Assembly: GCF_001597735.1 (NCBI RefSeq)
Contig: NZ_LUTS01000006.1
Coordinates: forward strand, 62,001-126,000
Reading direction: 5' to 3'
Origin: Neptuniibacter pectenicola
GTDB lineage: Bacteria > Pseudomonadota > Gammaproteobacteria > Pseudomonadales > Balneatricaceae
DNA: 64,000 nucleotides
Numbering within the stretch: position 1 is the first letter of the stretch; each line of letters opens with the position of its first letter. Below, piece by piece: positions 34,834 to 42,342 of the stretch. Made by a program: the position numbers and the translations under genes. A model generated the notes under the pieces. The model was not told the origin of the DNA and searched no databases. It saw only the letters and a program-made list of their open reading frames with translations.

Positions 34834-36291
34834 ATGACACTGAATTTAAAGGATCCATCCCTGTTAAAAAACAAAGCCTATATCGATGGCGCTTGGGTTG
34901 ATGCTGATCAAGGGCAGACGTTTTCCGTTATTAACCCAGCGACAGGTGACGTGATCTCCGACGTGGCGAGTGTTGGTGTTCACGAAACAAAAAGAGCCAT
35001 TGCCGCGGCAGACAAAGCGATGCAGACATGGAAGCAAGTACCCGCTAAAACGCGTTCAGAGGTGTTAGAGCGTTGGTATCAGTTGATTCTGGATCATCAA
35101 GAAGACCTCGCTGTGATTATGACTGCGGAGCAGGGAAAACCGCTTTTTGAATCGCGTGGAGAGGTGCTTTATGGCGCTTCATTTTTGAAGTGGTTTGCAG
35201 AAGAGGGTAAACGTGTTTATGGCGATGTGTTGCCATCGACTGCGGATCGCAGAAGTATTGTGATCAAACAACCGGTAGGTGTTGTTGCTGCAATTACGCC
35301 GTGGAACTTCCCTAACGCCATGATTACACGAAAAGTTGCACCAGCGTTAGCGGTGGGCTGTGCCATGGTGTTGAAACCCGCTGCGGAGACACCTTTATCT
35401 GCCTTGGCGTTAGTCGAACTGGCAGAACGTGCAGGTGTACCTGCTGGCTTATTTAGTGTACTGCCTACGCTTGATGCTCCGGCTGTCGGTGGAGAGATGA
35501 CCTCAAATCCCGTTGTTAAAAAAGTAACATTCACCGGCTCCACTGGGGTGGGTAAATTGTTAATGAAACAATGTGCCGACACAGTAAAACGCACCTCAAT
35601 GGAATTGGGCGGCAATGCCCCCGTTATTATTTTTGATGATGCCGACCTTGAAAAGGCGGTCGCAGGTGCCTTGGTTTCTAAATACCGTAACTCAGGGCAA
35701 ACCTGTATCTGTGCTAATCGTTTTTTAGTGCAGGCAGGGGTTTACGATGCGTTTGTTGAGCGGTTCTCTGCCGCCGTCAATCAGTTTCAACTGGGGAATG
35801 GATTGGATGAAGCATCAACCCACGGTCCTGTTATTACTGAAAAAGCGGCCACTGAAATTCACGCCAAAGTTTTAGCGGCTGTGGCGGAAGGGGCTCATGT
35901 TGTTACCGGCGGAAAGGTCAGTAATCAGGGTTCACACTTCTACGAGCCAACGGTATTAACCCATGTCACACAGGCCATGCGCTTATTTAAGGAAGAGATC
36001 TTTGGTCCTGTGGCGCCGATCTTCAAGTTTGATACTGAGGAGGAGGCGATAGCGATGGCTAATGATACAGAGTTTGGTTTGGCATCTTATGTTTATACCA
36101 ACGACCTTGGGCGGATCTGGCGAGTATCTGAAGGTATTGAGTACGGCATGGTGGGTGTGAATGAAACCATGATCAGCTCCGAGATTATTCCATTCGGTGG
36201 CGTTAAAGAGTCTGGCCAAGGGCGTGAAGGTTCAAAATATGGCTTAGATGATTATCTAGAAACTAAATATATCTGCATGGGCGGTCTATAA
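34834..36291 (+). CDS. gabD: NAD(P)-dependent succinate-semialdehyde dehydrogenase-type aldehyde dehydrogenase
   Basis: 485 residues, the normal GabD length. Aldehyde dehydrogenase motifs: TPWNFPNAM, the cofactor loop FTGSTGVGK, catalytic Glu in MELGGNAP and catalytic Cys in GQTCICANRF, the class variant typical of succinate- and glutarate-semialdehyde dehydrogenases. It would oxidise the semialdehyde made by the neighbouring transaminase. AGGAGAATA lies before the ATG. The next gene starts after 10 bases, so they form one operon. Confidence 0.93.
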   Translation: MTLNLKDPSLLKNKAYIDGAWVDADQGQTFSVINPATGDVISDVASVGVHETKRAIAAADKAMQTWKQVPAKTRSEVLERWYQLILDHQEDLAVIMTAEQGKPLFESRGEVLYGASFLKWFAEEGKRVYGDVLPSTADRRSIVIKQPVGVVAAITPWNFPNAMITRKVAPALAVGCAMVLKPAAETPLSALALVELAERAGVPAGLFSVLPTLDAPAVGGEMTSNPVVKKVTFTGSTGVGKLLMKQCADTVKRTSMELGGNAPVIIFDDADLEKAVAGALVSKYRNSGQTCICANRFLVQAGVYDAFVERFSAAVNQFQLGNGLDEASTHGPVITEKAATEIHAKVLAAVAEGAHVVTGGKVSNQGSHFYEPTVLTHVTQAMRLFKEEIFGPVAPIFKFDTEEEAIAMANDTEFGLASYVYTNDLGRIWRVSEGIEYGMVGVNETMISSEIIPFGGVKESGQGREGSKYGLDDYLETKYICMGGL

Positions 36292-36301
36292 GGGGCATTT
36301 T

Positions 36302-37654
36302 ATGAGCACAATTATTTATCCTACAACAAACCTCAAAGCGACAGAAACTCTGACACTAGAGCGTGGTGACGGTGCTTACGTTTATGATAATCAGGGTAAG
36401 CAGTATTTCGAGGCGCTAGCTGGTTTGTGGTGTACCTCTTTAGGCTACAACAACCGTGAGTTAATTGAGACGGTTAATGAGCAGGTGGGGAAACTCTCAT
36501 TCTCCCATATGTTTGGTGGTAAAACGCATCAGGTGGGTATGGACTTAGCTGATAAGTTAACTTCCATGGTGCCAGTTGAAAACGCAAAAGTGTTCTTTGG
36601 CAACTCAGGTAGTGATGCGAATGATAGCCATATAAAAATGCTGCGTTACTATTTTAATGCCATCGGTAAACCTGAAAAGTTTAAGATTATTGCCCGTGAT
36701 CGTGCCTATCATGGAGTGACGGTAGCTTCAGCCTCTTTGACAGGTTTAGTACCTAACCATACCCACTTTGACCTTCCATTTGAGGCATTAGGTATTTTGC
36801 GTACGGATGCACCCCATTACTACCGTGGTGCCTTGGCGGGTGAATCCGAAGCGGAGTTTGTTGATCGCATTACCCATAATCTAGAGCAGCTTATTTTAAA
36901 AGAGGGGGCAGATACCATTGCAGCCTTTATCGCTGAACCGATTACGGGTGCCAGTGGTGTTATCGTGCCGCCCGCAGGTTATTACGAAAAAATTCAGGCG
37001 ATTCTTAATAAGTACGATATTTTATTTTGGGCGGACGAGGTGATAACGGGCTTTGGTCGTACGGGTAACGATTTCGGCTGTACCACCATGAATATTGAAA
37101 AGCCCGATATGATGACATTAGCTAAACAGCTATCGTCTGCTTACATGCCCATTAGTGCGGCGGTCATTAAGGGTGATATGTATGAAGCGATGATTGAACC
37201 GAGCGCCCAAGTGGGCGTGTTTGGACATGGCTATACCTATTCAGGCCATCCAGTCTCATGTGCTGTTGCGCTGAAAACATTAGAGATCTACGAGCGTGAT
37301 AACATTTTTACGCATGCTGCTGAAATCGGTGATTACATGCAAAAACGACTCCGTGAATTCCAAGATCACCCATTAGTTGGTGAGATTCGGGGTAAAGGGA
37401 TGATCGCAGCGGTTGAGTTAGTCGCGAATAAGCAAAGCGGTGAAGCGTTTAACGGAGGGGCTGTAGGTGGCTTTGCTATGCAAGCGTGTCAAAACCACGG
37501 CATGATTACCCGTGCGGTTGCGGGATCGTCATTAGCCTTCTGTCCGCCACTCATTATTGACCGAGCACAAGTAGATGAGATGATTGAGAAGTTCTCATTA
37601 GGCTTAAACGACACGTTAGATTTTGTGACACGTGAAAACTTATTGAAAAACTAA
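36302..37654 (+). CDS. Class III omega-amino acid/diamine transaminase (SpuC-like)
   Basis: 450 residues, PLP fold type I. Motifs: AGLWCTSLGY, FFGNSGSDANDSHIKMLRYY, YHGVTV, FIAEPITGASGVIVPP, ADEVITGFGRTG and the PLP lysine in MTLAKQLSSAYMPIS. The pattern resembles pyruvate-dependent SpuC/omega-aminotransferases, which act on putrescine, GABA, beta-alanine or taurine-like substrates. Next to gabD, a GABA-type or omega-amino acid substrate entering through the TRAP system is the simplest reading; homotaurine would also fit. Confidence 0.9.
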   Translation: MSTIIYPTTNLKATETLTLERGDGAYVYDNQGKQYFEALAGLWCTSLGYNNRELIETVNEQVGKLSFSHMFGGKTHQVGMDLADKLTSMVPVENAKVFFGNSGSDANDSHIKMLRYYFNAIGKPEKFKIIARDRAYHGVTVASASLTGLVPNHTHFDLPFEALGILRTDAPHYYRGALAGESEAEFVDRITHNLEQLILKEGADTIAAFIAEPITGASGVIVPPAGYYEKIQAILNKYDILFWADEVITGFGRTGNDFGCTTMNIEKPDMMTLAKQLSSAYMPISAAVIKGDMYEAMIEPSAQVGVFGHGYTYSGHPVSCAVALKTLEIYERDNIFTHAAEIGDYMQKRLREFQDHPLVGEIRGKGMIAAVELVANKQSGEAFNGGAVGGFAMQACQNHGMITRAVAGSSLAFCPPLIIDRAQVDEMIEKFSLGLNDTLDFVTRENLLKN

Positions 37655-37803
37655 GGGTTAAGCGCGTGGGTGTTTTGAGGGAGATGCCCGCGTAGATGGG
37701 GTTACTCATTTGAGTGATTTGTAAGTTATCCCTCGATTGACCCCTGAGCGTGATGTTTACGTTTTATTGCTTCCATCCTCATGTTAATTGAGGACCTGCA
37801 TTT

Positions 37804-37830
37804 AGGGGGGGCGTTGTCCCCCCTTTTTTT
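37804..37830 (+). terminator. Rho-independent terminator after the transaminase
   Basis: AGGGGGG pairs with CCCCCCT around a short loop, followed by seven T, about 150 bases after the transaminase stop and just before the convergent chemoreceptor end. Confidence 0.8.
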
Positions 37831-37838
37831 CTAGGCGC

Positions 37839-39470
37839 TTAACTAACGGTGAAGCGTTTCATTTTATTAAACAGATCTTCAGCCATATTCTTAAAGCTAG
37901 TGGCAATGCCTAATGAGTTTTGTGATAGCTCTTTAGCTATTTGGTTTTGATCATTAAGGTGGGTTAAGTTCTGATTGATCTCATCGGTGACTTGGCTTTG
38001 TTGCTCGGTTGCGGTGGCAATCTGTGTCGCCATATCATTCACTTGGTTCGCTGAGCCCCCAATGTTATTTAAAATATCTTGTGTGCTTTCTACTAACTCC
38101 ACAGACGTCGAGACTTGTGAAGATCCATCTCTAATGGATGACACCGCCTGACTGACACCCGATTGAAGTCGCTCAATCATTGATTGGATCTCTTCAGTGG
38201 AGGCTTGGGTTTTACTGGCAAGTGATCTCACCTCATCGGATACCACCGCAAAGCCACGTCCATGGTCTCCCGCGCGCGCTGCTTCAATAGCTGCGTTTAG
38301 GGCAAGCAGGTTTGTTTGATCGGCTATTCCCCTAATCACGTCCAACACCGAGGCGATGTTTTCAGATTCTAATGCAAGTTTTGAAATGACCTCTTCGGCA
38401 TTGGATACTGAGCGTGACAAGTGTTGAATTTGGATGACGGAGTCATCAATAATGCTCCGGCCTTGACGGCTGATCTCAACCGTTTTAGCTGATTCTGACG
38501 ACGTTTGCTGTGCATGCTCCGCAACTTCTCGTATCGCTGTATTGAACTCGTATACAGCAGAGGCGATCATCTCAACACCATGGCTTTGTTTATTGACGAT
38601 ATCCATGCTGCTGTTGGCCGAGTCTTGTAGGGACTTCGAGTCGGCATTCATAAGTGATGCTCGCTGACGAATATCTGTGATCAGTGTTTCTAAATTGGCA
38701 ATAAAATTATCAAACGCATTGGCGAGTTCACCTAACTCATCCTTACGTTCGGAGTTTATGCGTAGTGTCAGGTCACCATTACCTTGGCTGATCTCTTTAA
38801 TATTGGCGGTTAATCTTGTGATGCTATTAACCAACAGCTTAGGTGTGAAATAAGTGAGGGCGCCTGCAATCACTAAAATAACTAGAATAAAGAGGCTTAA
38901 GCCAAGCGTGACCTCCTCAATTTTTTCGGCCAATTCCACGCGTTTATTATGTGATTTGGTATCGAGCTCTTCCCCTGCCAGGTTATAGAGATCACGGAGG
39001 TGTTGAAATGCAGGGTTGGTTTCTTCACTGCTCAAACGCTGAGCTGCGTCTAGGCGTCCACTATCAACTAAGTCGAATACTTTATCTGCTTTTACCTTCC
39101 AATCATTAAATGCGGTATCAAATGTATTTAACTGACCCATAATATCAGGGTATGCCCGCATCAACTCTCTGTATTGGTTCATACGGTCAAATGCTTGCTG
39201 CGCATTCTCTTCAAAACTATCTTTTACCGACTTATCGCGTGTGCCCAGTAGGTAGTTTAATTCTGCTTCTTTTGCTTGATAGAGATCCCTATCGGCATTA
39301 AGTATGGCGGACATCGCGGGTAAGTAGTTTGTACCAAAGCGATTGATCCCTGCTTTTAGTTCATCGGTGAGTAATTTTGCTGAACAGGTAATCAATACTA
39401 TGGCTACCATGAGGACGACCATAGCGGTCGATAATTTAAACCTAATGCTATGGAATAGACTTGTTTTCAT
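37839..39470 (-). CDS. Methyl-accepting chemotaxis protein with four-helix-bundle sensor
   Basis: 543 residues. TM helix 1 at about 14-34, a periplasmic helical domain (about 36-185, four-helix-bundle type), TM helix 2 at about 187-210, HAMP (about 211-265) and the signalling hairpin with [17 protein letters not shown]. It senses small ligands outside the cell and signals to CheA. No cheY or cheA is adjacent. It lies between the amino-compound catabolic genes and DUF1826, so it could sense the same nutrient, but that is only context. Confidence 0.94.
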   Translation of the reverse strand: MKTSLFHSIRFKLSTAMVVLMVAIVLITCSAKLLTDELKAGINRFGTNYLPAMSAILNADRDLYQAKEAELNYLLGTRDKSVKDSFEENAQQAFDRMNQYRELMRAYPDIMGQLNTFDTAFNDWKVKADKVFDLVDSGRLDAAQRLSSEETNPAFQHLRDLYNLAGEELDTKSHNKRVELAEKIEEVTLGLSLFILVILVIAGALTYFTPKLLVNSITRLTANIKEISQGNGDLTLRINSERKDELGELANAFDNFIANLETLITDIRQRASLMNADSKSLQDSANSSMDIVNKQSHGVEMIASAVYEFNTAIREVAEHAQQTSSESAKTVEISRQGRSIIDDSVIQIQHLSRSVSNAEEVISKLALESENIASVLDVIRGIADQTNLLALNAAIEAARAGDHGRGFAVVSDEVRSLASKTQASTEEIQSMIERLQSGVSQAVSSIRDGSSQVSTSVELVESTQDILNNIGGSANQVNDMATQIATATEQQSQVTDEINQNLTHLNDQNQIAKELSQNSLGIATSFKNMAEDLFNKMKRFTVS

Positions 39471-39696
39471 TATTTTATTGTCCCTAAAACTATAATTACA
39501 ACTTCAATATAGAGCATAAGCTGTGAAAGCGAAATGTATAAAGATTTAGGGAGATCGCACAGAAGTGTCTGATTGTGTTGCTGTTTAATTGTGCAGTTTT
39601 AAGGCGCTACGCCTTTGTCCATTAATGCCTGACCTGGTTATTCCGTCTATATAGATTATTTTTATTGGCCCGAAAAATGATCTGGTCTAAACCAAT

Positions 39697-39879
39697 ATGA
39701 ACTTAAATGATAAAGTGGACCAAGCGGCATTTATTCGTGCACGTAATCGCCGTGATAAAACCTTAGAGGCGCCGCAACTCCTGTTTCCCTCTGTTCAAGT
39801 GAATATCCGAGCAGGGGAGCTCCCTAAAGCTGAAAGTAACGGGATGCAATATTTAAAAATCCCCCTTAACTTTTTATAG
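39697..39879 (+). CDS. Possible small protein, 60 residues
   Basis: A 60-residue frame from an ATG, polar and protein-like (FIRARNRRDKTLEAPQLLFP; ends YLKIPLNFL), between two minus-strand genes. The ribosome site is poor and no family is recognised. It is not an obvious shadow of another gene because no gene overlaps it. Confidence 0.35.
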   Translation: MNLNDKVDQAAFIRARNRRDKTLEAPQLLFPSVQVNIRAGELPKAESNGMQYLKIPLNFL

Positions 39880-39989
39880 GCCGTTTATTTTTAATCTTTA
39901 AAAGAGGGGGCGGTTGTATTTATCCGCCCATGCCTATAACCATGATAATGGCACTGCATCGCCTAGTGGGCGCAGTGGGTTATCTTTAC

Positions 39990-40679
39990 TCAGGCAAAAT
40001 CCATTGTGAGCACGACGCGTTTCTCACCTTGCTTTACCGCAGGAGATCGATGAACGGCTCCTAACCCTTCATTGCCATACCAACCTTCGCCCTTTAGAAG
40101 AACAATATCACCTGTGTTTACTTGTTGAATGTCAACTGCTTGGGAGTATAGACCTGAGGCATCATCGCTTAATCCCATGTTACCTGCTCCGAGTTTGCTA
40201 CGATCCACATCACTATTGCGCAGCCATTCGGTGCCCGGTCCTTGATAAGTGCTAACGAGGCGACAGCCTAATTTATCTATATGAAAGCGAGGGCACATAG
40301 CACGATCTAACACCTGTAATCTTAGGCCTACCTCATCAAGCTCGAACAGGCAGCTATACATCTCTACTAATAAAACGAGATCGTCTAAAAATGCTGTGTG
40401 GCCCGACACGTTCGGTAGTGAGGATTTGAGTGATGCTTCTGCGGTCTTAGGGTTTATTACTGAGCGCAGATTAAAATGAGGCTGGCACTCGATGAGCGCT
40501 TGGCAATAGCGCGCGATCTCATCAGGTAGTGACCGTTGTACGACAACTATATTGATCTGTTCTTGGTAAATTGCTGTCATCGCTTCAGGCGTGTCTCCTG
40601 TCACATGATTATGTTCACACAGGTCATGGCTTAAATAAGTTGTATTGTTGACTGGCTCTGCGGCACCCACTGAAATCAC
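39990..40679 (-). CDS. DUF1826 family protein, possible Fe(II)/2-oxoglutarate-type fold
   Basis: 229 residues from a GTG. DUF1826 landmarks: PRFHIDKLGCRLVSTYQGPG, then GTEWL and, near the C-terminus, LLKGEGWYGNEGLGAVHRSP. The H-x-D (RFHID) and distal H (VHRSP) with a nearby Arg resemble the HxD...H facial triad of Fe(II)/2-oxoglutarate dioxygenases, which is inference. The family is known to occur with zinc-responsive COG0523 genes. A strong Zur-box match lies right upstream, so expression under zinc starvation is likely. A second in-frame GTG at 40670 is a possible start. Confidence 0.88.
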   Translation of the reverse strand: MISVGAAEPVNNTTYLSHDLCEHNHVTGDTPEAMTAIYQEQINIVVVQRSLPDEIARYCQALIECQPHFNLRSVINPKTAEASLKSSLPNVSGHTAFLDDLVLLVEMYSCLFELDEVGLRLQVLDRAMCPRFHIDKLGCRLVSTYQGPGTEWLRNSDVDRSKLGAGNMGLSDDASGLYSQAVDIQQVNTGDIVLLKGEGWYGNEGLGAVHRSPAVKQGEKRVVLTMDFA

Positions 40680-40695
40680 CTGTTCTCATTAAATA

Positions 40696-40716
40696 AATCA
40701 TTATAATATAACATAA
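40696..40716 (-). promoter_or_regulatory. Zur box upstream of the DUF1826 gene
   Basis: On the minus strand ATGTTATATTATAA fits the gammaproteobacterial Zur consensus GAAATGTTATAnTATAACATTTC over its whole central part; only the last few bases differ. TATAAT within it (40700-40705) can serve as the -10, so Zur-zinc would block the promoter. It is about 20 bases from the start codon. Confidence 0.75.
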
Positions 40717-41304
40717 CTTATAATTTTGTAGGCATCGCACTAAAAGAGTGATGGATTATTGTTTTTTCTGATGTTGGCTTTTGTCGCTGGGGTATGTGGT
40801 CGCTGATTCTCAATAAGGGGTTACACGGAATGGAATAACTGCGGGCACCGCTTAGTCTGTATGATAAATAGGGGTTTGAATCTTAAATTTGGCTATGCTA
40901 ATTTAGTTTTTACTGTCCGTTCTGGATTAATGGGTGTGGAGCCTGCTTACATAGCGGCGAATCGGATACTTCCCTTACTGTGTTTTACCCACGCTGTGGC
41001 TGAATATGCCATCTGCTGTGTCGCAGGGTTTAGCTGTTAGATTTTCAGGTGATTGAAATCAAGGAAATGCCAGCCCGTTCGTTTGATACTACTTTTAGGT
41101 TAATTTTTCGATAAAACGTTTCAATGAAGCTTTTTTCGATGACACGACATGTGAAATCACTACGCACTCAATGTAACGATTGATGAGTTTGCGTATTCCT
41201 TCCTGATGATCAAATATGCCGATTATAGAAAATAGCGGTACTGAAATGATTGGTAATTGACGCACACAACGATTCAACAATAATCAGTTGACGAATTTTG
41301 GATA
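40717..41304. other. Noncoding interval between DUF1826 and the HlyD gene
   Basis: About 590 bases with no convincing gene. Short frames (for example 61 residues at 41095-41280 on the minus strand) lack family features and ribosome sites. I see no hairpin or repeat that I can name. It must contain the promoter of the cluster starting at 41305. Confidence 0.6.
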
Positions 41305-42330
41305 ATGGAGAAAAGCGTGAAGCGAATAATAATTGTCGTGGCTCTTATACTGGTCGCTGCTGGCGGTGGGCTTTTGTGGCAGTATTTTCAAGCACCTGCG
41401 CTACCGGCAGATATTGCCTCGGGTAATGGTCGGATCGAAGCTGTACAAGTGGATATCGCAACAAAGATCGCTGGACGAGTGGAATCAGTGGTGGCACAAG
41501 AGGGGGATCTTGTGACCGAAGGTCAGGTTGTGGCAACCATTGATACCGCGCAATTAAAGGCCCAGTTACTACGTGCCGAGGCGGTGATTGCGAGTGCTGA
41601 AAGTCAAGTTGCAGCAGCGGAGGCTTCTATTGCCCAAGCTAAGGCTAAGCTCATTTTAGCCGAACAGGAGTTAAGCCGCGCACGGGAACTTGTTAAGAAA
41701 GGCCATACCAGTAAAGAGGCTTATGATACCCATGTGAGTGACGTTGCCGTTGCTAAGGCTAATTTAAAAGCTGCTGAGGCGACACTGATATCCCAGCAAC
41801 GCAATGTTGATGCTGCACGTGCGGATGCCCAAGGTATTCAGACACAGATTGATGATGCCACGTTAGTGTCTCCTAGTTTAGGACGGGTGTTATATCGCCT
41901 TTCTGAACCCGGCGAGGTGTTAGGCAGTGGGGGTAAAGTTTTAACGCTGGTGAATCTGTCGGATGTTTACATGGAAACATTCTTGCCATCATCCCAAGCC
42001 CATCGTGTATCGATCGGTGCTGAAGCACGGGTGAAACTTGATATTCTTGATGTTGCTATTCCTGCCACTGTGAGCTTTGTGTCGCCGGAATCTCAATTCA
42101 CACCAAAAGAGGTTGAGACTGCGAGCGAACGGGAAAAATTGATGTTCCGAGTTAAGGTGCGCGTACCCGAAACCTTAGTGCAGGCGTATATCGACCGTGT
42201 TAAAACGGGGGTCCGAGGTGTCGCTTATATTCGTCTTGCTCCATTGCCAGGTGATGAACTATCAGCGTGGCCAGAATTTCTCCAGAAACTGCCAACAAAA
42301 ATGAATCCAGCCAACACCAGTACGCATTAA
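41305..42330 (+). CDS. HlyD-family membrane-fusion (periplasmic adaptor) protein
   Basis: 341 residues. One N-terminal membrane anchor (about 7-26), a biotinyl-lipoyl-like half (IEAVQVDIATKIAGRVESV, GDLVTEGQVVATIDTAQL), a long coiled-coil hairpin (about 85-175, Ala/Glu/Lys-rich), and a second lipoyl half (VSPSLGRVLYRLSEPGEVL). It links an inner-membrane pump to an outer-membrane exit. With the next two genes it matches the E. coli yhiI-rbbA-yhhJ arrangement. A GTG at 41317 with GGAG is an alternative start. Confidence 0.93.
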   Translation: MEKSVKRIIIVVALILVAAGGGLLWQYFQAPALPADIASGNGRIEAVQVDIATKIAGRVESVVAQEGDLVTEGQVVATIDTAQLKAQLLRAEAVIASAESQVAAAEASIAQAKAKLILAEQELSRARELVKKGHTSKEAYDTHVSDVAVAKANLKAAEATLISQQRNVDAARADAQGIQTQIDDATLVSPSLGRVLYRLSEPGEVLGSGGKVLTLVNLSDVYMETFLPSSQAHRVSIGAEARVKLDILDVAIPATVSFVSPESQFTPKEVETASEREKLMFRVKVRVPETLVQAYIDRVKTGVRGVAYIRLAPLPGDELSAWPEFLQKLPTKMNPANTSTH

Positions 42331-42342
42331 CGGGAGCCTATC

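Noticed and set aside
35217-35615. Antisense frame of 132 residues inside gabD
   Set aside because: Shadow frame, low-complexity Ala/Thr/Pro composition, no ribosome site.
41095-41280. Open frame of 61 residues on the minus strand before the HlyD gene
   Set aside because: No ribosome site and no recognisable features; I treat the interval as noncoding.
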